The notes beneath the pieces were generated by a model. That model did no database searches, had not been told where the DNA came from, and saw nothing but the letters and a program-made list of their open reading frames with translations. This document shows, piece after piece, positions 21,696-52,170 of a DNA stretch of 64,000 nucleotides. Origin of the DNA: Babylonia areolata (Eukaryota > Mollusca > Gastropoda > Neogastropoda > Buccinidae). The stretch is from positions 14,553,269 through 14,617,268 of the forward strand of contig NC_134876.1 of the NCBI RefSeq assembly GCF_041734735.1, read 5' to 3'. Both the position numbers and the translations under genes were made by a program. The first letter of the stretch is position 1; each line of letters begins with the position of its first letter.

Positions 21696-21739
21696 ACACA
21701 TTAACAATAGAAAAACACTGGATGACTGGTTGGCTTGAT

Positions 21740-22107
21740 CATTGTTTGTGGGCTTCAACTCCCATGTTCACTTGTGTGAAGAGTGGGTTTTTACATGTAT
21801 GACCATTTTTACCTCGTCATGTAGGCAGCCATACTCCATTTTCGGGGATGTGCTTGCTGGGTATGTTTATTTCCATAACCCACCGAATGCTGACATGGAT
21901 TACAGGATCTTTTACATGTGTATTTGATCTTCTGCTTGCGTATACACACAAAGGGGGTTCAGGCACTAGCAGGTCTGCACATATGTTGACCAAGGAGATC
22001 GGAAAAATCTCGACCCTTTACCCACCACGCACCATTACCGAGGTTCAAATCTGGGGCCCTGAGATTGAAAGTCCAACGCTTTGACCACTTGGCTATTCCG
22101 CCCGTCT
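21740..22107 (-). repeat. tRNA-derived SINE family 1, full length
   Basis: Same family as 16348-16730, on the minus strand. The head, at the high-coordinate end, reads GACGGGCGGAATAGCCAAGT in reverse complement. The body contains the family blocks for ACGGAGTATGGCTGCC and AGGTCTGCACAT with substitutions. Flanked by the 11-bp direct repeat GTTGGCTTGAT at 21729-21739 and 22108-22118. Confidence 0.9.
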
Positions 22108-22418
22108 GTTGGCTTGATGATTTGGGGGGTTATTTTGTGGACTTGACAGTTTTGTCTCATTCATGCAGTCTCATAATTGTTTTGGTGGTAATATGCAACT
22201 CATTGACTGTTAGCATAAAGCAATGTTTAGTATTTGACATTTAGTAATCCATTGAACTTGAAGGTTTATAAATTGCAGGCAAAGACTTGATCGATGATAA
22301 AGATGAATTGAGTATGTCTTCTGATTATAGTAACACTAACAACATTGATATTTGTGTGTGTTTGAGCAGGTTTTGCCTTTGGTTAAAGGCACACAAAGTG
22401 ATAAACTAAGGAGCCAAG

Positions 22419-33837
<11,419 letters not shown>

Positions 33838-36800
33838 TTGGTCAGTTATTGTCAGAAACGCCTTCGTTTCTGCTAAGAACTGTGGGGTCCATTTTGAGTT
33901 TGTCCAGAAATAGATCTGTCAAGTAGCGTTTGTAATTAGAAACTGATCTGATCAAAAGTGGAAAGTGGTTTGTATTCAGATAGTGCTCTGTAATTTGGCT
34001 GACTGCAGTGTATGTCGGGGATGCAGACTTCATATGAGATGGAATTATCTAGTCAGAAACTGACTTCAGTAGTTTCAGTCGTAGCAAAAAACATTGTCAC
34101 AAGGAAAAATCATCTTTTAGACATAGTTAGCAACTTGAAGGAGCAGTTGGCTTGTAGATTGTCATAATTTCAAACTGTTAGGGAGGTAGGGGATAAAATA
34201 TTGTGCTGGATTTGATGGGCTATTTTGGATCACAGTGGAAAAGACAGAGTGGTGGGTCAGTTTCATGCTGACTTTATTATTCACAGATGAACCACAGTAG
34301 TGGGGATTATAGCAGTTCTTCCTTGCTCCCAGGACAGGTAAACATGCACTACAGATGACCACATTAGTTTGGATTGTAGCAATTCTTCCATGCTCCCAGT
34401 AGACATTTACTACAGATGACCACATCAGTTTGGACAAGCTTTTTCTTCCATATCCCAGGACATGTATATGTACACAAAAATCCATGAAGACTGGAACATC
34501 AGGAAGTCAGGTGATTGGAAATGGACAAAACACGCCAAAGACGAGACACAAAAATGATCTTTTGGACAGACACACTATTTATCACTGTGGCATGGGAGGA
34601 CTGGGGAATCTCAAGCCCTGAACAAAAAGCCATAGCTGGTTTGGACCAAGTGAACAGTCATCTCATCTTTGCATTTTGTAACTGTGTTCATCCTAAGCCC
34701 ATCAAAATCCCATGTAATGACAGACTGTACCTGTGTGAGCTGCATGCATTCTGTTCCTGTCAGGGGTGGTTTGCATATAGACTTTTTGACATTTGATGTG
34801 AATTAATTTGTCACTCGTGTGTGATCCAGTTCCATCAGTCAGATGGTGTGAGAGTGGGGTAGAGTGCAGTGTGGTAAGCTGAAGAGAATTTTGGTTGTGC
34901 ATTACAAGTGTGTTGTGATTTTAGGTTTTGTTTTGTGGAGAGAGCTAGTTTGGTGGTTCAGTAAAAAAAATAAAGGAGTTAAGATCTGATAGTTGAAAGA
35001 TGTCATTTTTATTCTACTGCTGGCTGAAGTTGCAAAATTTTATAATGAATTTTTAAAATCAGAAATGTACTATTACTATTGCGTATATGTAATTAGAAAT
35101 GCAGTGTTTATTAAAGATACAACCTTCAACAAGTTTAATGTAGAGCAAATTCATGTTGATTTAATCATGTTGATTTAAATTAAGCATGACACTTAGGACG
35201 AAGCAGTCCATTTTTCAGGTTTGTGTTAGTTTCAGATTTTATACACTGGAAGATCAGATTGGTGAAAAGTAGTGTTTGCCGATTAGATAGTGTGCAAGAT
35301 CAGTATGAATCAAATTTGTAAGATACAGTTCAGACTGCAGTTGACCAGTGAAAATGATGATACGATTGGGCAAACATGTTTTGGAGTATGTACATTTTTT
35401 TCTTTCTTTATACAAATTCATTTATGCTTTATCATATGAATCCATTTTGTCACATCAAATCCATGTCAGAACACTGCCAGTCTTTTATGAATCCACCATG
35501 ATCCCTTGTCATGTGCTTTTAGCACACTTCATTGTTCACAAACATTTTCATGGAATCATGTTTACACATGTAACTGGAGCAAATAGAATGCCTTTCTGAT
35601 TCAGTAGTAAAGTCAAACTGGATTGTGGGTTTAATCATTTATGTTGTGTCAGTGGACTGTACTGGTGTGTTGTCTTCTCCTGTAACTGGAACATCTCTTC
35701 TTTTCACACTGGTTTTGTTTGAGGTGTTGTTTATGGTGTAATCTCTTTGCACGTTGATGTATGTGACATCTTTTCACTGTCTTCGTGTTCTGTCTGTCCT
35801 GTCCAAATGTGTATCAGAGATCTGTGTGTCACCAACATTGTACTCTCTCTATGCCATGAATAAGAATTTGTTACATGCATACCATGATTTCTGTAGTATG
35901 CAGAATATCAAACTTGCTTGCATCTAAAAGTCAGTACAAATCTTGAAGGAAGAGAGAAACACACCTATTTTGTGTCCAGGTTTCCCCACAGCTGGGCAAA
36001 AGAACAAATACCATATTGATGTATAAAATGAACAAGGATTGATGAGCAAAATCTGTGCATGTTTTTCTTCCATGTCATTGTTTTTGTTGTCAGTCTTGTG
36101 CAAAATTTGTCATGCACATTGCCGCAGCATTTTATGATCAACAATTTACAGTATAGCAATCCAGGTGACAGCGACTGCAGGTCAAGTCATATGACTGGAT
36201 GTAAAACCATGCTGTCAACAAGTGCACACTCCCATCTTCATTGTGTTTTTCTTCTTTTTCATGGTTGGTGTTTCTGTGTGTTGTGGTCTGGTTCCTTTCA
36301 TCTTTGTTCACTGTATGATGCATATTGTTTGTCTGACTGAAGGATTAAAATTATGTAAGAACAGTATGTCTTGTGTGTGAATGCCAGTGCGAAGTTACAA
36401 CATGCTTTCAGTTGAAGATCATGTTCTGGTCTCCATGTCTTGGAGAAAAAGTACCAGGGAAAAAAGCTAGCAAACATAGACAACCATGTGCATCTTGATG
36501 TCTTCCTGAAAATCACCTCATAAATCAGCCAGCCATGTGCATCTGTGTTGTCTAATATACAACAAACACTTGATCTCTTCTGGCACACATTCAGTCAGTC
36601 ATTACCATTTATTTTAATCACCCACATGGACTAAAGTTACTTTGCACTGGATACTTTAATCTGCAAATTAATATACTCTTTGGCTTATAAAGCACTCCCT
36701 GTTAACTAGAATCTGACCCCTATCTGTGTATGGAAACTTAAATTGGGATGGCCACTTGGTACCACCTGTCATAACACAGTGTATGACAATGCTGATCACA

Positions 36801-38051
36801 ATAAACCCACTGTCACACTGAACAGCACAGCACCTCTCTTCAGTGTTAATGTTCCATTTGACATGGCTCATGTTCACCATCACATCAAACTGAAACAGAA
36901 TCACATATTGCACCAAATTTTAAGTGAATATGATTGCACTTCTTTCTTAGACCATTAACAAAAGAGCAATATCTGTGTTGGTGATAAACTTAAGGTGAGA
37001 CAGTAGAAAAATCAGAAATGTGAACTGACCGCTATCAAGAGCAAAATGACAGACGGGACTGAAAACGGGGCAAGCACTAGCAGACTGGATTCTGCGTGAA
37101 CAAGGTCTTAATGGCAACTGAAGGCTCTAACATAGCCAAGTCAACAAGCAGATGAAAACGAGTCTGATTCTGATTCAGTTTTGTGAAGACAATCGTTCCG
37201 AAGTCTATATCCAGTGTCAGTAAAGCCATAATGGAAGACTTTTGCTTTATGGCAGATACGGCTGTCTGATGTGTATGCCTTATATGTGCTGAAATAATTT
37301 TTCTTTATACGATTCAAGGGGTGCACCTAATGCGCTGCAGTGCCTTGTAGGCTGAAAAGCATGGTATTACCTATTCTTACAATGGTCTGTTTATACCAGG
37401 AAAGAGATACAATAATAAAACATTTACAAATGCTGACAACATTTTATGCAAGTGAATGAGAATCTCAAAAGACACAACGGTAAGATCAAAGATGTTTAAT
37501 TCCAGAAAATGTACCATTCATACAAATTATGCCCCAAACATTTCACAATTGTAAGTGATGACAAGCCAACATCTTCCAAGTCTCATGAATACTAAAGTGT
37601 GGTAAGTGCACACTTGTTGCACTGTACTGTCATACACACTTTCTGAAGCTATGTATCTGTGACCCGTAACTTTCACTGTTATGTCCTCCCTCAAAGTGAG
37701 GGCACCCTTAACACCTAAAAAAAAACCCCAAGAAACATTTGCAAATTAAATTCCATGTCAACACTGAATGTACACTGCAAGCTTTTAGATCATGTTTGGC
37801 TTAAAAAAAATAATAATAAAAAAAGGAGAAAAAAGCAGTGTCTAAGAACTGGATATCTGCTCCTTTAAGATACAATTGCGGAGTCCTTTGAGCACAGAAG
37901 ACACACATGGTTGTCAAGTTGAGTGATAGCATCTCATTCATTCCTAATACAACATCCACCAATCAAATCACTTCACAAAACATTCAGCCACTTTGAACAC
38001 TATGATCACTATCCCAAGAGAAAGCTCAGGGCACCCAACCACTCAACTTTG
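33838..38051. other. CTNNB1 3'UTR and space before convergent NABP2
   Basis: No coding exon recognised on either strand. An AATAAA at 34969-34974 is a plausible CTNNB1 polyadenylation signal, giving a 3'UTR of about 1.15 kb. On the opposite strand TTTATT at 36608-36613 is a possible NABP2 signal. The boundary between the two transcripts cannot be set from sequence. Confidence 0.5.
34285..34480 (+). repeat. Threefold repeat in CTNNB1 3'UTR
   Basis: Three imperfect units of about 62-68 bp start GATGAACCACAGTAGT, GATGACCACATTAGTTTGGA and GATGACCACATCAGTTTGGA. Each includes a TTCTTCC(A/T)TGCTCCCAG-like block, eroded in the third. Confidence 0.8.
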
Positions 38052-44377
<6,326 letters not shown>

Positions 44378-44450
44378 TTTGTTATCTGTTTTCCCACCAA
44401 CAGCCATTCACTTTGACGTCTCTTTTTGCGTTCACGTGGCTTTTAAATTG
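44378..44450 (-). promoter_or_regulatory. NABP2 5' flank with CRE-like and E-box motifs
   Basis: Just upstream of the start codon lie GACGTC (44415-44420, within TTGACGTCTC) and CACGTG (44433-44438). Both are palindromes bound by known factor families (CREB/ATF and bHLH). Their use is inferred, and they could lie in the 5'UTR. Confidence 0.35.
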
Positions 44451-45201
44451 CACTGTGAGTCCTCGTCTTTCGCCACCAGTCGCCTTGTTCTTTCGATCTC
44501 GTTGTCTTCAGACCCCTACATTCAACTTTAAATGAGACCTTTGCTCTTTGCTTGTAAATCAGATCAAAATGAACTAGTGTTCGAAACCTTTGTTCATAGA
44601 ATTTCCAAGGAGGAAAGTTTTAAGACATTAATTTCGACTTCAACGAGTGAAAATGTACTGAAAGGGAACAGCCGCCATGTTTCCTGTTTGTCACTAACAC
44701 CATGTGAGCTAACGGGGACCCCTGCATGAAGCGCGAAGGGGAGCAGCTGTCATTGATGGTTTTGCCTCTAGCTCTCTGCTTCCAACGCCGACTGTCTTAA
44801 AACCCTCCGGGCTGAGAGAGTGATGATGTAACGAGACACTCCACTGCAATCAAATTCCAGCCCAGACAGTCGGGACAACAGTTGCCTCCTCTGCTGTTCT
44901 GATGGTCATATACTTCCCGCACGTTCATATCCCCTCCACCTCAACCATCCAAGATTGTCAACATTTAAATGGAAATAAGCCCTCATGAATGAATATTTAA
45001 AGAAAAATCATACGTGCTCAGCTACACAGATTTCCATCAATTGATCTGTGCAATATGTTCTTTGGCATTTTTCAAATTGATACTTTTTATCAGAGGCTTG
45101 GAATGATAATTGATGGTCAGCTGCATGGTGTGTATGATTAAGAAAAGTATTGTGGGAGGTTTCTATTTTTGCTGGGGTACAACTGCTGTCCAATTACAAG
45201 T
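44451..45201. other. Intergenic upstream of NABP2
   Basis: No exon recognised. Moderately GC-richer than the surroundings at 44690-44940. Confidence 0.5.
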
Positions 45202-45990
45202 TTTAAGTTTCAGTTTCTCAAGGAGGTGTCATTGCGTTCAGACATATCCATACATGCTACTCCACATCTGCTAGGCAGATGCCTGCATGACCTGCTGCAT
45301 AAACCAATGCGCCGCTTAGCCAGGCTTTGAGTGCATACACACGACGGGCGCAGTAGCCGAGTGGTTAAAGCGTTGGACTGTCAATCTGAGGGTCCCGGGT
45401 TCGAATCACAGCGACGGCGCCTGGTGGGTGAAGGGTGGAGATTTTTACGATCTCCCAGGTCAACATATGTGCAGACCTGCTAGTGCCTGAACCCCTTTCA
45501 TGTGTATATGCAAGCAGAAGATCAAATACGCACGTTAAAGATCCTGTAATCCATGTCAGCATTCTGTGGGTTATGGAAACAAGAACATACCCAGCATACA
45601 CCCCCCCGAAAACGGAGTATGGCTGCCTACATGGCGGGGTAAAAACGGTCATACACGTAAAAGCCCACTCGTGTGCATACGAGTGAACGTGGGAGTTGCA
45701 GCCCACGAACGCAGAAGAAGAAGAAGAAGAGTGCATACACATATATTTGTGTACCTGTCAGAGTGGATTTCATCCACAGAATTTCGCCAGAGGACAACAC
45801 CCTTGTTGCCATGAGTTCTTTTACAGTGCGCCAAGAGAGGTCTGCACTTGGGACCAAGGTTTATAGTCTCATCTGAATGACTAGACACTCAAACTTAGGA
45901 GAAAGGGCAAGAGCAGGTTTTGAACCCATATCCTCATGGATTCTGTATTGGTAGATGATCGATTTAACCATTCTGCCACCTTCCTCTTTT
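45202..45990 (-). repeat. SINE family 2 copy split by a nested SINE
   Basis: On the minus strand the head at about 45988 reads GGTGGCAGAATGGTTAAATC with a B-box-like GGGTTCAAAACC. The body includes TTGTCCTCTGGCGAAATTCT and GTGGATGAAATCCACTCTGA. The 3' part, below the nested insert, holds CAGGCATCTGCCTAGCAGAT and ends CTTGAGAAACTGAAACTTAA at 45204. A family 1 SINE interrupts it at 45343-45728. Confidence 0.88.
45343..45728 (+). repeat. tRNA-derived SINE family 1, nested, full length
   Basis: Cleanest family copy: GACGGGCGCAGTAGCCGAGT, TGGTTAAAGCGTTGGACTG, B box GGTTCGAATC, body with AAAACGGAGTATGGCTGCCT and ATGGCGGGGTAAAAACGGTC, and an (AAG)n tail. Flanked by the 13-bp repeat GAGTGCATACACA at 45329-45341 and 45729-45741, inside a family 2 SINE. 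Family 1 was therefore still moving after that family 2 copy had landed. Confidence 0.95.
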
Positions 45991-48530
45991 GCAAGCATGT
46001 TTTGAAACCTATCTGTTTGGCTTTGCAGTCATTGTGAGGAAGGAACAGCATGCTTTAGACATGTGACTTTTTTGCATGACACAATGGTAAGATCACTGTG
46101 TGGTGTGCGCATGTGATTATAAGAGAGAAAACACGAAGAAGGCTCTGGAAGCATGTGGACAGCTGAAAGTAAAACCCATGCTCAAAATCAGGCCTGTAAC
46201 TATTTTCCTGTATCCTGGACTATAGTTTTTACATGTATTTAATATTTACAATGTCAACTGTTCACCAGAGACACAAAAACCGTATATAAATCTAGTTGTC
46301 ATCAAATAAATCAGGAATTTAATTTTCAAGTGTGTTTGTATCTTTGATACTCTTTGAACATGGTGCTCATTTGCTTTTGTGCAATGTCTATGTACATTTT
46401 ATTTGAGTGTGTGTGTATGTATGCATGTGCAAGTGTGTGCATGTGTGTCTACATTTATGTGTGCATATGTGTGTGCAAGCAGGTGTGTGTGTGAGCACGT
46501 GCTGTGCACGTGTGTGCGTTTGTGTGTGTGAATGCATGCATGCATGTGTGAAATCTCAAAATGAAATAGAGCTTGTGCAACAGAGAAATGTGCTGTGCAA
46601 CAATTTTTCTGACTATCCCACTGAGCTGAAAAACCATGTTTATTTTGTATAGCCTTGCTACATTATATATGATATATAACGATAGATACTAATCATATTC
46701 GCACATATAAACCAAGAAAATGATATACAACCACAGAATCATTTTATTGTTGTTATTCTGATTCATAGTATTAATAACACACAACACATGATGGTAATAA
46801 ATACTGAAAACACACCACAATTGTTCTCCTAAATGTACCTATCAAAACCATTCAGTTGGCATTCATTCATCTAATATTCATTGCACAAAACATTCTCAGT
46901 ATCATATTGTTTTTGAACACTGTGTGTGTATGTGTGTGTGTGTGTGTGTGCCATTGCCATTATAGTCCTATTGGCATGGGACACCTCAGAATAATCGTTT
47001 AGCAACATACCAACAAAACAAAACAGCATGTGTGTGTGACAGAGAGAATGTGAGTGTGCACATGAGAGTGCGGGCCTATTATGTTTACCACATATTGTGT
47101 AAAAAAAGCAGTACACATCAATGGCATTTCATACTAATTCATAATTTGTGTACAGAGTTACACATTTCATCTCCCCTGACACTAATCACAGTAAAATAAC
47201 ATTTTTCTGAATCACCATGCCTCAGACACCATTCGATCAGTTAGGAGCTCTGACAGACTATTCAGCCATTATTTGTCATTATCAGTCACTGTTGCTTAGT
47301 CATAGCCCAGCTGACCACAAAAGGCCTATCACAGCTGAAAACAGTGTCAGTATTGATGTCACTACCTGAAAAGAATATATCAGAAAAAAAAACAACAATT
47401 AGACACCAGTAGTCATTTTCATGTACATAAACTGAGGATATGCCTTTGGAGTTGACTATTAATTTAATTTCCACCATAATTTTTTTTTAAAAGCAATGTC
47501 AACAAACAAATAATCAAACATAATACATAAAATTTTATGCAGTTGGCAAAAAACCCAAAAAATATCAGCAAGGAAACTCACATGTTCCAGGCACAAACAG
47601 AATACAACAAAGCAAGAACGCCACAATCAGTGCATACATCATTTTATTCAGTAGAGAAAAGATTTCATTGAAAATGTATCCCATGCACAAACACAAAAGC
47701 ACACACAAAACATGTGCAAACGCATGCACGTGTGCAAGCAAATACTTTCAAACACACACAAGCACATTCACATATCATTCTTCTTTCATGAGCAGATGCA
47801 ATAGCACTGGTTTTGATAGCTGCAAACATGATAAACCATTCAAACTGCTGCCTCATCACTGATTTCATTATTTAAAAAGAAAGTTTTGACAGCCTTCAAA
47901 CAAGAAACTGCATAACTGTGTTACTCATTTACTTTAATTTACAACATTATATTCAATAATTTTATAATTCCTCCTGAACATATATTTCCAGTCCATCTCT
48001 TCCCTTCTCCTGCTTGGCTGGATGTGGGTGCCTTTCCTCATGGGCCATAAGACCTGATTTCTTCAATCACATGTGTGAGCAGATGCTAGTTATCTCCCAT
48101 ACTGTCTGGGGGTTGTGGTGACAGGAGCAGCACAAAAAAACAACAGAGTCAAGCCACTGTGCCAACAACAGCAGCCTTCTGCATCAGTTGAAGAATGCAA
48201 CTTCCTTGTGGACTTGTTTTGCAAGGTGTAATTTAAGAATATGGATGTTTCTTTATCATTTTGGCAGCCATGTTGCTGTTATCTGTCACTGTTACTGTGT
48301 TATGCTCCAGGCATTGCTAAGATTTTGGGTCAAACAACAAAACAATTTATAGGTTTGTTTAGTTTGAATGGTCTGGGTAGTCTGTTCAATACCAAATGAC
48401 TGTCAGTCTTGAATAAAATGCCCATTTATGTTTGGATATTCTGCTGTTGGTCAGATATTCTGCTGCCGTTAAGTGCACGTCAAGTTAGAAGTGAATAAGG
48501 AACTGGGGGTTTTCTCTCCAAGAAAGTTTC
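45991..48530. other. Intergenic between NABP2 and the ERCC1 3' end
   Basis: No exon recognised. Contains impure TG tracts at 46405-46550 and 46921-46950. Positions 48395-48445 (AGTCTTGAATAAAATGCCC, then a TTTGGATATTCTGCTG stretch) resemble 61163-61205, suggesting a minor shared repeat. Confidence 0.5.
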
Positions 48531-48536
48531 TTTATT
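48531..48536 (-). terminator. Polyadenylation signal of ERCC1
   Basis: AATAAA on the minus strand (TTTATT on plus), about 230 bp after the ERCC1 stop codon. A plausible transcript end, not proven. Confidence 0.55.
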
Positions 48537-48764
48537 AAAAACTCTGAATGTTTTATTAACTTCGTGCTACCTGTAAGGTAGCAGAGCAATGCAGGTTTGA
48601 AATTATGTACCCTTGTCAATATCAAGCCTTGTCTTCATTAAGATTTTGATTTGTTTGACAATCGCTGGATTGTGTGTGGGGGCAGGGGGGGGGGGAGGGG
48701 AGGGGGCGGTGTTTATCCCAATGCTAGCAGAAAAAAATCTTGGCTCTCTGCTAGAATATTTGCA

Positions 48765-49763
48765 TCAGTCTTTTGTGCTTGCTGCATCTGGTTGCTGCTT
48801 TTTGGAAACAAGGAAAGGTTCCCGAAAGACATCATGCAGTCGCTTGGCCTGGAATCAAAAACAAAACCAAACTGTCAGTGAAACTCAGGAAAACAGAACA
48901 GTGGACTGAGGCAGACATGGTGGACATAATGGAGAGGAGTAGAAAGATATCTGGAATCTTTGGCAAACACTGGTATTCTCTCCATAATGAGTCTTGACTA
49001 TTCTATCCTAGTATAGTATTCATATTTGTTTACTCACAGTCTACAAACAGACCTTGGAAAGCCTGTGAGGAATATGAATAAGGAAGCCTTGGCACAACTT
49101 AAATAAGCCGTAGAAACCAGTAAATCTTGTTAAAATATATGATATAATATACAATTAACACAATTAGAAAACAAAACTTTCACAGATAAAGAAAAGGAAC
49201 TGACACAGTAGAAAACAACAAAAAACAAAAAAAAAAACACATACACACACAAAACAACAACACAAATACCTCTCACAGTTAAAAAAAGCACACACTGATG
49301 GATATAAATATCATGAATATCTCTCACAGTTAAAAAACAAACAACCAGAACCAAAAAAACATCAATGGATATTTACACCACGAAATGACAAAAAGAAATT
49401 AAAAAAAAGAGTGCCCACGTCAAACAATCAATGGACATGGATCAATCAAGGTCAAATAATTGATAACCCTGAAACTCATGATCAAGAAGAAGACAAGATC
49501 TGTCCTCACCTTCTGGGGGCCAAAACCTGGACACAGAGAGAGGTCTTCTGTACTGGCTTCCATGATACCCTGTAAATCCTACAGACAAAAGGGTCGTTTA
49601 TATGATCAATAAACAAGGGAGCATCTGCATGAATCCACATTTTTTGTATGGATTTTCATTCCCACATAATGTTTTTTTTTTCAAACAATATAACTTGCTC
49701 TTGTTCTTCATTATGAGTAAGTTGCATGGAACAGATGATAGTGACATTGGAAAGAATTAAAAA

Positions 49764-49796
<33 letters not shown>

Positions 49797-52136
49797 AAAA
49801 GAAAACAGGGACAAAAGGAAACAGCCTCACCAAAAACAAAACAAATAAACAAAAAAATGGGGGGTTGGGGGGGACAGATTTATTTTCTTAACTCTCTCCA
49901 TACGAACAGCGAAAGAAATGACGTTAACAGCGTTTCACCTCAATTACCATCATCAAAATATTGCAAGCGGAAGGCTCATATACTGAAGAGGTGAATGATG
50001 ACAAAGAATACCACAATTCTGACGACGGAAGCTAAAGGTTGGGTCATTCAGACACCCACTGGACATCCGAGGGGTCTGTGTAGAGGAGAAGAGAGGACTG
50101 GCCGTACTGAGTGAGTTAATATGGCCTCTAAAGAGCTGAAACGTTTGTTTCTGCAAGCACCTGTGGCATCGTTTCCAACTTATTGAGACCAATCAGATTT
50201 TTTCGTAAAGAAATGTCAGGATTCCATATCAATTAATCTACAAAATGAGCATGCACAAATGTGCATGAACACCATAAACACACTCACTCCCACATAAACA
50301 CCCACACACTCACCCACCCACCCACTGATTAAAAAGAAGCACAGTCTAGAAACCTGAGACAGACAGCACTCACCCCAAAAGTAGCAAGAAGTGTAGAACA
50401 GTCTGTCTTGTTCACTGACTTCACTCTGGTCAGGCAATCGCTTAGCTGAGGAGAAAGTAAGTGCAAGGAAATAAATATGCTATGAACTTAAAAAAACACA
50501 CACACAAACATACACACAAAATACTGATATTCTGGTTCTGTTATCCTGACCTAAAATATTTTTAAAATACAAAGACTAAATTCCAGTGTGTGTGTGTGTG
50601 AGTGTGTGTGTGCAAGCCTGTACGCATGTGCATGTTGTGTGTGTGTGTGTGTAATTCTACTATAAAAAGTTTCATAACTAAGTTCTTACAGCAGTTTTCC
50701 TTTATACATATCTTTTTAAATATTCATCTTACTCTGTCATGTTCCTTATTGAGTTAGGCACACATAAGACTGAAAGACCAAAGACCTTTCTTTAATCTGA
50801 CAATGTAAAAATCATAATATACTGACTGATACTGAAACTCCACACTGCTGACAGGAACGTGTTTCATTCTGCTAAGGACAGCAAGTCTGCTGTTGATATA
50901 ATTCCTTTTAAAAACAGAGCTTACAGTCCAACAGTGAATGTACACAATGAAAGATGCTGACTTGTACACTGAAGTTGCTGTCTGTGCGCTCCATAAGAGC
51001 TTCAGCTGCCTTGTTTTCATACACTTTGTATGTCTCCAGATACTTCCCAGCTTCCTCTGCACTGAAACATCCAGATTATACATCATAAACCACACATGCT
51101 TGACACATCTGTGTCATATGCATATCCAGACATATACACACATGCAAATACACACAATCACACATGCACACATACACACTCACCCCTGTGCGATCACAAA
51201 CACACACATACAAACACACAGTCATGTACACACACACACACACACACACACAGAAAGCAAGAATGAAAACGAGCAAAATACATGAGTAGTGAAGTCTTGT
51301 GCTATCAAACATTTAGTAATTCATGTGCACAACTATGCACACACAAAAATCACATTGCAAAACTTTGCACACAATTAAAAAGAAATGATTACCTGAAAGC
51401 AACCATGAGCGTGCAATCAGCCAGGATACATATCTTTGCAAGATCTTTCAGTAAATGATGGGGGTCTTTCTGAAACACAAATACATATATATGTGCATGA
51501 AAACACAAATAACACTTTTATTTTGTGAAGAAACTGTTTTTTGTGTACTTTTCATTGTATTACATGCCACTTCATATGATAATACTAAATACTGATCACA
51601 ACGATAACAACAAGACATTCTACAGTATTCAACCATGTGACTCTACACCCTTTACATAAATACATATATACGTACACACACACACACACATACACACTTT
51701 CTAATGATATGAATAAATCATATAATTCATATGAATTACCTCATATTACAATGTATTTGCCATACATCAGTACACTATTCCTTGTTTGTCAACTGGTGAA
51801 GATATTTCACTTGTATTCTTGTAAGAATGTAAGAAAAAAAAAAAATCCAGCTGTCAAGCCATCACACAAAGGATGTATCACTTTCTTAGAAAGGATGCCA
51901 CAAGCTGTACAGCACTGTTACCAAATTCTAAAGAATAACAATGTCTAAAATCTCCAAATTTTTTGTTGTTGTTGTTGTTGTTGTTTTGTTTAAATCATAC
52001 CTTCCCTCAAATCAGAATTTCCTTGTGTTGCTCAGTTAATATTTTATTCAAATGGTTGCGAAAATGTCAGTACAACAAACAGTTAATCTGACAATAAATG
52101 GTTTCAGTCGGTCAGTAAGAAAAACAACAACAACTG

Positions 52137-52170
<34 letters not shown>

